Shown here: positions 1 through 7,023 of the stretch, piece by piece
Layout of the letters: the number at the start of each line of letters is the position of its first letter
How positions within the stretch are numbered: the stretch's first letter is position 1
Assembly (NCBI GenBank): GCA_018662905.1
Contig: JABJFE010000064.1
Span: 1 to 10,009, forward strand
Reading direction: 5' to 3'
Source: Flavobacteriaceae bacterium
GTDB lineage: Bacteria > Bacteroidota > Bacteroidia > Flavobacteriales > Flavobacteriaceae
Length of the DNA: 10,009 bases
The notes under the pieces: model-generated
What the model was told of the DNA's origin: nothing
Databases searched by the model: none
Seen by the model: only the letters and a program-made list of their open reading frames with translations
Position numbers and translations under genes: made by a program

Positions 1-293
1 AATTCTTTACTAACATCATATGCATAGGCCCTTAAAACTTGATCAACCAATACAACCATAGAAGCTACTACTACGAGTTGAACTATTATTCTTATTCTAT
101 TTGGAATTAAATCTCTTAAAATTGAAATAGTGACATTACTAGCTGCCATTACTGCAATCACTGACAAACTCATTACAATAGCTGCTTTAAGTTGAACTGT
201 AATTGCAAGAGCGGAACATATTCCAAGAACTTGTACAGTAATTGGATTATTATCATCTAAAGGATCAGTTAGTAAAACTTTATTTTTAGACAT
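1..293 (-). CDS. nqrD: NqrD, Na+-translocating NADH:quinone reductase subunit D (partial, N-terminal 97 residues)
   Basis: NqrD is one of the integral membrane subunits of the six-subunit Na+-pumping NADH:quinone oxidoreductase. The gene starts with ATG at 293 and runs off the left edge, so about half of the usual roughly 210-residue protein is missing. The visible part has a short polar N-terminus, then NPITVQVLGICSALA at about residues 16-30, hydrophobic segments at about 18-34 and 37-55, an IPNRIRIIVQ loop, and a third hydrophobic segment ending in VDQVLRAYAYDVSK. These are hallmark NqrD/RnfD-E family stretches. Cys26 in the LGIC motif corresponds to the conserved NqrD cysteine that, in Vibrio structures, helps bind an iron centre inside the membrane at the NqrD/NqrE interface. 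The start lies one base after the nqrC stop, so translation is probably coupled. nqrE and nqrF would be expected beyond the window edge. Confidence 0.95.
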   Translation of the reverse strand, partial: MSKNKVLLTDPLDDNNPITVQVLGICSALAITVQLKAAIVMSLSVIAVMAASNVTISILRDLIPNRIRIIVQLVVVASMVVLVDQVLRAYAYDVSKE

Positions 294-294
294 A

Positions 295-1056
295 TTAGTT
301 AAGATTTAAGTTATTATTTGACACTACAGCAATACTATTAGTTGATTTTATAAACTCAAAATAAGGTACATAATGTGTTATTCTTTCCTTTATCATATCA
401 GTAACCCCGTCGCCTGTGATTGTAGCTCCAGAAATTGCATCAACTTCATGGTCAGTTTTATCAAGGTTTGAAGGATCATTATTAGTTTTTGAAACAGTTA
501 TCCCCATAAGGTTACTGTTAGCATCAAATAGTTTTTCATCAATAAATCTTTCTATAAACCAGTCTTGAGTGATTTCAGCACCTAGTCCTGCAGTTTCTCC
601 AACATGATCAAAAACTACTCCTTTAATAGTGTTTAAATCTTCTTTTAAAGAAATATATCCAAAAATCGCATTCCAAAGACCATTACCTCTAATTGGAATT
701 ATGTAAAATTTCTCAGAATCAATTTCGGCTACATATAATGGAAAATCTTGTGAATCAGGCGATTTTTTTAATTCTAGAGCAAGTTTAACATCTTTAAAAA
801 CATTTACTGAACTATCTATTGAACCATCACTTTGAACAGCTAACTGCTCTTTAATATATTGATTAAATAGTTTTTCAGCTCCTTCCCTATCTGTTTGAAT
901 TCCAACAGTTGAAAGAATATTTTGCATTTTTTCTTTTCTTACATTTTCATTTTGCAAATCTTTTAAAGAAAAAGAAGTGTATGCTAATACTGATGCTACA
1001 ACAAAAACCATTAAAGTAGCAAATGTAAAAGTGTAAACGTTTGAGTCTCTGTTCAT
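295..1056 (-). CDS. nqrC: NqrC, Na+-translocating NADH:quinone reductase subunit C (covalent FMN subunit)
   Basis: NqrC carries one covalently bound FMN of the Nqr electron path and is anchored by one N-terminal helix, with its flavin domain on the periplasmic side. The 253-residue protein has a hydrophobic segment at about residues 8-28, consistent with that anchor. An FMN-binding domain follows, with GNGLWNAIFGYISL at 124-137 and HVGETAGLGAEI at 151-162. The flavinylation motif is DAISGAT at 206-212, which matches the ApbE target consensus; Thr212 is the expected phosphoester attachment site. ApbE itself is not in the window. Length is close to that of the family. The C-terminus continues past the usual YVPYFE region as an Asn/Ser-rich tail of about 18 residues (236-253). 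ATG at 1056 lies one base after the nqrB stop, and the TAA stop lies one base before nqrD, so the gene sits in a tight operon. Confidence 0.97.
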   Translation of the reverse strand: MNRDSNVYTFTFATLMVFVVASVLAYTSFSLKDLQNENVRKEKMQNILSTVGIQTDREGAEKLFNQYIKEQLAVQSDGSIDSSVNVFKDVKLALELKKSPDSQDFPLYVAEIDSEKFYIIPIRGNGLWNAIFGYISLKEDLNTIKGVVFDHVGETAGLGAEITQDWFIERFIDEKLFDANSNLMGITVSKTNNDPSNLDKTDHEVDAISGATITGDGVTDMIKERITHYVPYFEFIKSTNSIAVVSNNNLNLN

Positions 1057-1057
1057 A

Positions 1058-2215
1058 TTAAGCTACGTTTAAATTAGATTTTAATTTTCTGTTTAATCTT
1101 TTTTTGATGTTAGATTCAATAACATAGTGATCAATTGTTGGAGCAAATACATTCATAAGTAAAATTGCTAACATAACTCCTTCAGGATAAGCTGGATTAA
1201 AAACTCGTATTAAAATACAAAATAACCCTACCAGAACACCATATATCCATTTACCTTTCGTTGTTTGAGCCGCAGAAACAGGATCAGTAGCCATAAATAC
1301 CACACCAAAAGCAAACCCACCAACTATTAAATGATTGAACCAGCTAAAATTCATTAATTCATTAGCTCCCCACAAATTGAATAATAGTCCGGTCACAGCA
1401 GCACCAATAACACTTCCTAACATTATCCTCCAACTTCCAACTCCAGTAAAAATTAAAATAAATGCGCCTATTAAAACCATAAGAGTAGAAGTCTCGGCAA
1501 TTGACCCAGGAATAGCACCGTAAAACATTTGAGAAACGTCGTATGGAATTGTACTTTCACCAGAGGCTAACATACCTAATATAGTTTCACCAGAAACACC
1601 ATCAACATTTGAAGCTTCAGAAACCCATACTTTATTTCCTGACATATAAGTAGGATATGCAAAAAAAGCAAAAGCTCTAGCTGTAAGAGCAGGGTTTAAA
1701 ATATTCATACCTGTACCACCAAATGCTTCTTTTCCGATTAAAACAGCAAATGCAACAGAAAGTCCAACCATCCACAAAGGGATATCGACTGGCATAATCA
1801 TAGGTATTAAAAGACCTGTTACCAAATAGCCCTCATTAACCTCATGTCCTCTAAATATTGCGAATGCAAATTCAATCGCAAGTCCAACAATGTAAGAAAC
1901 AGCAATCATAGGAACTATTTTAAGAGATCCATGTATAATTGCATCTAGTGTTGTAAATGCAGAACCTAGTTGAGAGTAATACTGAAATCCTGTATTATAA
2001 ATTCCATATAATAAAGCAGGTAAAAGAGCTATAATAACTGTAATCATTGTTCTTTTTAAATCAACAGCATCTCTAATATGCGCTCCGTGTTTTGTAGTGT
2101 GATTAGGAACAAATAAAAAAGTATCAAAAGCATTTACAGCGGGTGCATACTTTTCAAATTTTTCACCTTTAGAGAAAGGTTTTTTGACAGTATCTAAAAT
2201 TTTTCTAATATTCAT
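1058..2215 (-). CDS. nqrB: NqrB, Na+-translocating NADH:quinone reductase subunit B
   Basis: NqrB is the large membrane subunit of the Na+ pump. In characterised complexes it binds a covalent FMN, riboflavin and quinone, and is central to Na+ transport. The 385-residue product begins with the usual soluble segment (about 1-55, including PNHTTKHGAHIRDAVDLKR at 37-55). About ten hydrophobic segments follow, with conserved stretches GKEAFGGTGMNILNPALTAR (161-180), FFAYPTYMSG (184-193), and FGVVFMATDPVSAAQT near 303-318. The FMN attachment region reads DGVSGET at 205-211. The flavinylation consensus expects alanine directly before the acceptor threonine, and here Glu210 takes its place; Thr211 would be the acceptor. 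Everything else looks like an intact NqrB of normal length. ATG at 2215 follows the nqrA stop after 14 bases with no Shine-Dalgarno sequence, and nqrC follows after a single base. It is expected to be transcribed from the promoter ahead of nqrA. Confidence 0.97.
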   Translation of the reverse strand: MNIRKILDTVKKPFSKGEKFEKYAPAVNAFDTFLFVPNHTTKHGAHIRDAVDLKRTMITVIIALLPALLYGIYNTGFQYYSQLGSAFTTLDAIIHGSLKIVPMIAVSYIVGLAIEFAFAIFRGHEVNEGYLVTGLLIPMIMPVDIPLWMVGLSVAFAVLIGKEAFGGTGMNILNPALTARAFAFFAYPTYMSGNKVWVSEASNVDGVSGETILGMLASGESTIPYDVSQMFYGAIPGSIAETSTLMVLIGAFILIFTGVGSWRIMLGSVIGAAVTGLLFNLWGANELMNFSWFNHLIVGGFAFGVVFMATDPVSAAQTTKGKWIYGVLVGLFCILIRVFNPAYPEGVMLAILLMNVFAPTIDHYVIESNIKKRLNRKLKSNLNVA

Positions 2216-2229
2216 TTATAACTATTTTT

Positions 2230-3585
2230 TTATCCAACTTCTAAAACCATTAAATCTAATCCCTCTCTTATTATTTTTTGAGCTTCAATTTTAGAGGAAG
2301 AAGAATAATCAATTAATGCAAAATCTTCTGGAGCAACTTCATAAATTCCTAGGTTTTCCATTTTTTCTATGTTGCCTGACATACATTCTTTCAATAATTG
2401 CATTGGAAAAATATCCATTGGGAAAACATTTTCCATTTCACCAGTAACCACAAAAGCCCTTTCCTCACCATTTAAATTGGTATCTAAGTCATATTTTTTA
2501 TTTGGAAATAACCAAGAAAAAGAGGTTTTATAAATACTCGGAACTTTATTATTTACAAAAGGAATCCATCCAAACATTCTGTAATGGTTACCTTCTCTTA
2601 AAACAGATAGAGTATTATTATAAAATCCTAGATAACTATCTTTATCTACAGAGTATCCTGTCAAAACGTCTCCATTAATAAACCTTAAATTATCTTCAGA
2701 ACTAATACCAGCGTCAATTATAATATTAGATAGTTTAGAACCAACAATTGTTTTATAATATTGAGGATATTTTACTGGGGGGCCAGAAACAGCTATTGTT
2801 CTTGTTGGTTCGTAAATTCCAGTTAAAAATAATTTACCAATTATTGCTACATCTTCAGCTCCCAATATCCAAACTTTTTCACCACTATTGACGGGATCAA
2901 TATGATGTATTTGTACACCAACATTTCCAGCAGGATGTAATCCTGAAACATTATGAATGGAAATATTTTCAATTTCTTGAATAAATGAATTATGATTTTT
3001 TTCAATACAAACATTTAAATCTCCATCTGTTAATTTATTTAAAACATTTAAACCTTCTTTAAATTCTTCTTTTTGATCATTTAAAATAATTTCAATGTCT
3101 GCTGCAATAGGTGCAGAACTAACAGCCGAAATGAAAATAGATTTAGGTGTGTCATTTGGGTTTGCTATAATATCATAAGGTCTTTGCTTAATAAATGGCC
3201 AACAACCTGAATCTAACAAAAGTTCTAATATATCATTTCTTGAACAAGAATCTGTTTTTGATATTTTATGTTTTTTGATATTTTGATTGTCATCGCTATC
3301 AATAAGAATTTCTAAAATCTTTCTTTTAGCACCTCTAACTATATCGTTAATAGTTCCAGAAACAGGTGAACAAAATTTAATTTCAGGATTCTTTTTTGAA
3401 TAAAAAACAACATCACCCATTTTAACTTTATCACCAACTTTAACTACCATTTTAGGGGTTATAAGGTGAAAATTTAACGGATTAATTGAAACAGATTTAG
3501 GAAACGAAGCTTTTTTTACGATGTTTTCAGGAGCTCCTTTTAAATTGATGGTTAAACCATTCTTAATTTGGATGTCATTTGACAT
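2230..3585 (-). CDS. nqrA: NqrA, Na+-translocating NADH:quinone reductase subunit A
   Basis: NqrA is the soluble cytoplasmic subunit of Nqr, related to RnfC, and has been linked to ubiquinone binding. With the start at 3585 it is 451 residues long, typical for the family. The N-terminus reads MSNDIQIKNGLTINLKGAP, as NqrA proteins normally begin. Residues about 40-95 form a lipoyl/biotinyl-like region (KVGDKVKMGDVVF, then CSPVSGTI). Later landmarks are SAVSSAPIAAD near 153-163, HPAGNVGVQIHHIDP at 217-231, WILGAEDVAIIGKLFLTG at 239-256, and GNHYRMFGW at 332-340. An upstream in-frame ATG at 3621 would add 12 residues unlike the family, and that segment overlaps the -7 promoter element at 3610-3617, so the shorter start is preferred. 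This is the first gene of the nqr operon and is divergent from the Plug-family gene. No Shine-Dalgarno sequence is seen, as is common in Bacteroidetes. Confidence 0.96.
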   Translation of the reverse strand: MSNDIQIKNGLTINLKGAPENIVKKASFPKSVSINPLNFHLITPKMVVKVGDKVKMGDVVFYSKKNPEIKFCSPVSGTINDIVRGAKRKILEILIDSDDNQNIKKHKISKTDSCSRNDILELLLDSGCWPFIKQRPYDIIANPNDTPKSIFISAVSSAPIAADIEIILNDQKEEFKEGLNVLNKLTDGDLNVCIEKNHNSFIQEIENISIHNVSGLHPAGNVGVQIHHIDPVNSGEKVWILGAEDVAIIGKLFLTGIYEPTRTIAVSGPPVKYPQYYKTIVGSKLSNIIIDAGISSEDNLRFINGDVLTGYSVDKDSYLGFYNNTLSVLREGNHYRMFGWIPFVNNKVPSIYKTSFSWLFPNKKYDLDTNLNGEERAFVVTGEMENVFPMDIFPMQLLKECMSGNIEKMENLGIYEVAPEDFALIDYSSSSKIEAQKIIREGLDLMVLEVG

Positions 3586-3609
3586 AATTATTTGCTGTAA
3601 AATAGAGCG

Positions 3610-3640
3610 CAAATTTATCAATTAAAAGCTATTTTTAAAA
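3610..3640 (-). promoter_or_regulatory. Bacteroidetes-type promoter for the nqr operon
   Basis: On the minus strand the sequence TAAATTTG (3617-3610) is a perfect match to the Bacteroidetes -7 consensus TAnnTTTG. TTTT (3640-3637) lies 19 bases further upstream, a partial match to the -33 TTTG element at suitable spacing. Transcription would start about five bases past the -7 element, near 3604, leaving an untranslated leader of roughly 20 bases before the nqrA ATG at 3585. The placement also supports the shorter nqrA start. The -7 match is seen directly; promoter activity is inferred. Confidence 0.55.
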
Positions 3641-3643
3641 GCT
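3622..3643. repeat. 9-base direct repeat within the nqrA promoter
   Basis: The 9-mer TTAAAAGCT occurs at 3622-3630 and again at 3635-3643 (AGCTTTTAA on the strand transcribed for nqrA). The copies are exact and their starts are 13 bases apart. One copy lies between the -7 and -33 elements and the other overlaps the -33 element, a position where a regulator could act. The DNA is very AT-rich, so chance is a real alternative. Confidence 0.5.
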
Positions 3644-3737
3644 GATTTAGGATAATGTTTTTTATTTATATTCATTCTAAATAATATATAACAAATAAGT
3701 GAAGTATATAAAAAAACATAACTTTATTTTTTTTAAA

Positions 3738-4952
3738 ATGAATAAAATTTTAATTAGTGTTTTGCTTTTTTCACTATCGTTTACTAAAAACTTTAGTCAA
3801 ACTAAAAAAATACCTGAAAACATATACAGTGTTATTATTCAGGGTTCAAAATATAATTACCCAGTCTACAATCTGAACGAAAAAATATATTTTTCATTTG
3901 ATGATTTAAACATAAAAAAATCAAGTTATTATTATAAAATAAACCATTTTGATTACAAATGGAAGCTCTCAAAAATTTTGAAATCTGAATATATTGAAGG
4001 TTATGATGATAATCTGATTGAATTTTTTGAAAATTCTTATAATACATTAGTTGACTACACCAACTATCAAATTTCAATTCCAAACCAAGATGTTAAATTG
4101 AAGATTTCTGGGAATTACTCAATCAGCATACATGATAACAATGGAGATTTTCTATTTGAAAAAAAATTCTCTGTTATAAACCAATTGGTTTCAACAAACA
4201 TTAAAATAAAAAGATCAAGTGATTTAGACAAAATCGAAAGTCATCATAGCATTGATATCTCTATTGACTGCGATAACTGTAACGAGTTTAACGGTAATTC
4301 ATCAGATTTAAAACTAGTACTTATCAAAAATAATAACTGGAATAATTTTAAAGTAATTCAAAACCCTGATTATTTCTTGAACAATACCCTTGTTTTTAAG
4401 GATATTTTATTTCAAGCAGGAAATGAATATTTAAATTTTGATAATTCCAGAATAAATTCCACAAATATTAATGTTTATAAAACTGAACTTAATGATATTT
4501 ATGAAACTTTTTTAAGAACAGACGTTGACAGAATTAGTAGTATTTACCAATACAATCCTGACATTAATGGATCGTTTGTTATAAATAATAAATTTGATAA
4601 TCCTAAGATTGAAAACGATTATTCTAATGTTAAATTTAGTTTTAAGCCTAATATGTTAAATAAACAAGACAGAGTATTTATTATAGGTGAATTTAATGAT
4701 TTTACTTTGTCAAAAAAGTACGAATTAGAGCCTATAAATGATAGATTTTTTGGTGAATTCAAGTTCAAGCAAGGGTTTTATAACTATACTTATTGTTTTA
4801 TTAGTCAAAATGAAGAATTAAAGTTTTATTCAGGAGATTTTTGGGAAACTGAAAACAAATATACCGCACTAGTTTATCATAAAAAATTAACTGAAAAATA
4901 TTATAAACTGATTTCAATTAGTGAGAGGTCTAGTATTAATATTAAAAATTAA
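3738..4952 (+). CDS. Type IX secretion system Plug-family protein (DUF5103)
   Basis: This is a secreted Bacteroidetes-specific protein of the DUF5103 family. The Flavobacterium johnsoniae member, Plug, was seen blocking the periplasmic opening of the SprA translocon of the type IX secretion system, and a similar role is inferred here. The chosen start at 3738 gives 404 residues with a clear signal peptide (MNKILISVLLFSLSF, likely cleaved after Gln21 in NFSQ-TKK). An in-frame ATG at 3699 would bury that signal behind 13 residues and is less likely. Family landmarks are SYYYKINHFDYKWKLS near 62-78, KSEYIEGYDDN near 82-92, EYLNFDNSRI at 230-239, YNPDINGSFV at 272-281, then an immunoglobulin-like end domain with VFIIGEFNDF at 313-322 and QGFYNYTYCFI at 345-355. 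An unusual CDNC pair lies at 178-181. The gene is divergent from nqrA and is followed by apaG after 44 bases. No strong promoter is visible; TAACTTTA at 3719-3726 is a weak -7 candidate. Confidence 0.88.
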   Translation: MNKILISVLLFSLSFTKNFSQTKKIPENIYSVIIQGSKYNYPVYNLNEKIYFSFDDLNIKKSSYYYKINHFDYKWKLSKILKSEYIEGYDDNLIEFFENSYNTLVDYTNYQISIPNQDVKLKISGNYSISIHDNNGDFLFEKKFSVINQLVSTNIKIKRSSDLDKIESHHSIDISIDCDNCNEFNGNSSDLKLVLIKNNNWNNFKVIQNPDYFLNNTLVFKDILFQAGNEYLNFDNSRINSTNINVYKTELNDIYETFLRTDVDRISSIYQYNPDINGSFVINNKFDNPKIENDYSNVKFSFKPNMLNKQDRVFIIGEFNDFTLSKKYELEPINDRFFGEFKFKQGFYNYTYCFISQNEELKFYSGDFWETENKYTALVYHKKLTEKYYKLISISERSSINIKN

Positions 4953-4996
4953 ATGAACTATTCAAATTCTTGTTTTAAATATATAACTTAGCTACA

Positions 4997-5383
4997 ATGA
5001 TTAATCACGTTACTAGAGGAATTAAAATTTCTGTCAAAGTTTTTTTTGATGGCTCTTATTTCAAAAACTATATTTTGAACTATTCTTTTAGTTATACAAT
5101 TTCTATATCAAATCAAAGTAAAAATTCAGTCCAACTTAAATCAAGACATTGGAGGATTTTTGATTCTTTAAATACTGATATAATAATAGATGGAGAAGGT
5201 GTAATTGGTGAGAAACCAATTATTAAGCCTGGAGATTCTCATGAATATTCATCAGGTTGTTTAATTAAATCCACTGTAGGTGCTATGAGAGGATTTTATA
5301 ATATGATAGACATAAATACAGGTAAAAAATTTAGAGCATATATTCCAACTTTTAAATTAAATTCTCCACAAGCACTCAATTAA
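4997..5383 (+). CDS. apaG: ApaG family protein (Co2+/Mg2+ efflux-associated, fibronectin III-like fold)
   Basis: ApaG is a small conserved cytoplasmic beta-sandwich protein. It has been tied genetically to Co2+ resistance and Mg2+ efflux in enterobacteria, and it lends its name to a domain in some eukaryotic F-box proteins; its molecular role is not settled. The 128-residue product is the normal size and covers the whole domain: VTRGIKISV at 5-13, VQLKSRHWRIFDS at 45-57, GEGVIGEKPIIKPG at 66-79, YSSGC at 84-88, GAMRGFYNM at 95-103 and the closing IPTFKLNSP at 116-124. The start is fixed by the family N-terminus (MINHVTRGIK). The gene lies 44 bases after the Plug-family gene and 26 bases before pruA with no terminator visible in either gap, so all three may share a transcript. 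No binding of a metal or nucleotide can be read from the sequence. Confidence 0.95.
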   Translation: MINHVTRGIKISVKVFFDGSYFKNYILNYSFSYTISISNQSKNSVQLKSRHWRIFDSLNTDIIIDGEGVIGEKPIIKPGDSHEYSSGCLIKSTVGAMRGFYNMIDINTGKKFRAYIPTFKLNSPQALN

Positions 5384-5409
5384 AAAATAACTAATAAATT
5401 AAAAAATTC

Positions 5410-7023
5410 ATGTTCAAGGTACCACAATTAAAAAATGAAGATATTAAAGATTATTTAAGAAATTCTGAAGAAAGAATTGAAGTTAAAAATACTTACGATT
5501 CAATGTATAATCAAAATATAAAAATTCCACTTTACATTGGTGAAGACGAAATATATACTGAAGAAAGAAAAAATATTAGTCCTCCTCATGATCATAAAAA
5601 GATAGTCGGAAATTTTTCAGTTTGCAACGAACAACATGTGCATGATGCAATAAATAATTCGTTAAGTGTTAAAACCCAATGGACAGAAACATCATGGCAA
5701 GAAAGAGCTTCAATATTTTTAAAAGCTGCAGAACTAATAGCTGGACCATATAGATCAAAAATAAATGCTGCAACTATGATCGGTCAATCAAAAACTATTT
5801 TTCAGGCAGAAATTGATGCTGCTTGTGAACTTGTAGATTTTCTAAAGCTTAATATAGTTTATATGAACGATATTTATCAAGAACAGCCTATAACAGTTGG
5901 GGAAGTTTCAAATAGACTAGAATATAGACCATTAGAGGGGTTTGTTTATGCTATCACACCATTTAACTTTACAGCTATTGGGGGAAATTTATGTGCTAGT
6001 GCTGCTCTTATGGGTAATGTTGTTTTATGGAAACCTAGCGACCATCAAGTTTACAGTGCCAAAATAATTATGGATGTTTTTAAAGAGGCAGGTCTTCCAA
6101 AAGGAGTTATAAATCTTGTTACTGGCGATCCAGTAATGATTACTGATGTTGCATTAAAAAACCCAAATCTTTCTGGTATTCATTTTACAGGGTCAACAGA
6201 TGTATTTAAATCTCTTTGGTCAAAAGTGGGATCCAATATTAACATTTATAGAGACTATCCTAGAATTGTTGGAGAAACTGGTGGTAAAGATTTTATTTTC
6301 TCACATCCAACAGCTGATTCAAAAATAGTTTCAACAGCGATAGTTAGAGGTGGATTTGAATATCAAGGGCAAAAATGTTCAGCTGCATCGAGAGTTTATA
6401 TACCTAAATCAAAATCTAAAGAAATTATTCAAAGTTTAGAAAATCAAATTAGTACTATCACTATGGGTTCTCCTAGAGATTTTGAGCATTTTATGACTGC
6501 AGTAATTCACGAAAATTCTTTTGACAAAATAGTCAAGTACATTGAAACAGCTAAAAATTCTAGTGACGCAGAAATTATTATTGGAGGAGATTATGATAAA
6601 TCTAAGGGTTATTTTATTTCACCTACAATAATCCTAACATCTAATCCAAATTTCATAACAATGGAAAAGGAAATATTTGGACCTGTTGTAACTATTTATA
6701 TCTACGAAGATAATGATTGGAAAGAAACATTATCATTAGTAGACAAAACATCAATGTATGCTTTAACAGGAGCTTTTATTTCTAATGACAGAAATACAAT
6801 TGATTATGCTTTAAAAACTTTAAGATATAGTGCTGGTAATTTCTACATCAATGACAAACCATCAGGAGCTGTTGTAGGCCAACAGCCGTTTGGCGGATCA
6901 AGAGCATCAGGAACAAATGATAAAGCTGGATCAAAACTAAACCTTCTAAGGTGGGTTTCTCCTAGATTAATTAAGGAAAACTTTAATCCTCCTAACGAAT
7001 ATCCTTATCCGTACATGGCATAG
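5410..7023 (+). CDS. pruA: 1-pyrroline-5-carboxylate dehydrogenase (glutamate-5-semialdehyde dehydrogenase, NAD-dependent)
   Basis: This enzyme oxidises glutamate semialdehyde, derived from 1-pyrroline-5-carboxylate, to glutamate: the second step of proline breakdown. The 537-residue protein is the stand-alone form, not the PutA fusion, and has the usual length. Aldehyde dehydrogenase landmarks are ITPFNFTAIGGNL at 182-194 (Asn186 as the oxyanion-hole residue), WKPSD at 207-211, HFTGST at 258-263 in the cofactor site, ETGGKD at 289-294 with general base Glu289, GQKCSAASR at 320-328 with catalytic Cys323, KEIFGPVV at 420-427, and PFGGSRASGTNDKAGS at 493-508, which is characteristic of the PruA group. 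All key residues are present. No proline dehydrogenase gene is in the window. The gene follows apaG after 26 bases. Its last 32 bases, encoding the tail NEYPYPYMA plus stop, overlap the end of rsmG on the opposite strand. Confidence 0.97.
   Translation: MFKVPQLKNEDIKDYLRNSEERIEVKNTYDSMYNQNIKIPLYIGEDEIYTEERKNISPPHDHKKIVGNFSVCNEQHVHDAINNSLSVKTQWTETSWQERASIFLKAAELIAGPYRSKINAATMIGQSKTIFQAEIDAACELVDFLKLNIVYMNDIYQEQPITVGEVSNRLEYRPLEGFVYAITPFNFTAIGGNLCASAALMGNVVLWKPSDHQVYSAKIIMDVFKEAGLPKGVINLVTGDPVMITDVALKNPNLSGIHFTGSTDVFKSLWSKVGSNINIYRDYPRIVGETGGKDFIFSHPTADSKIVSTAIVRGGFEYQGQKCSAASRVYIPKSKSKEIIQSLENQISTITMGSPRDFEHFMTAVIHENSFDKIVKYIETAKNSSDAEIIIGGDYDKSKGYFISPTIILTSNPNFITMEKEIFGPVVTIYIYEDNDWKETLSLVDKTSMYALTGAFISNDRNTIDYALKTLRYSAGNFYINDKPSGAVVGQQPFGGSRASGTNDKAGSKLNLLRWVSPRLIKENFNPPNEYPYPYMA

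Noticed and set aside
1335..1523. 62-codon plus-strand open frame opposite nqrB
   Set aside because: Lies entirely antisense to a clear NqrB gene, and its translation is a low-complexity reflection of membrane-segment codons with no family features.
3586..3621. Longer NqrA start at 3621 adding 12 residues
   Set aside because: The extension does not match the family N-terminus and overlaps the -7 promoter element at 3610-3617.
3719..3726. TAACTTTA as a -7 element for the Plug-family gene
   Set aside because: One mismatch to TAnnTTTG, no TTTG-like -33 element at proper spacing, and very close to the start codon; too weak to list as a promoter.
3835..4083. 82-codon minus-strand open frame opposite the Plug-family gene
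   Set aside because: Fully antisense to a well-matched DUF5103 gene and has no recognisable domain; expected by chance.
4953..4991. 12-residue open frame (MNYSNSCFKYIT) between the Plug-family gene and apaG
   Set aside because: Starts directly after the Plug-family stop and ends five bases before apaG, so a leader peptide was considered, but it is out of frame with apaG, has no regulatory codon bias or hairpin, and is short enough to be chance.
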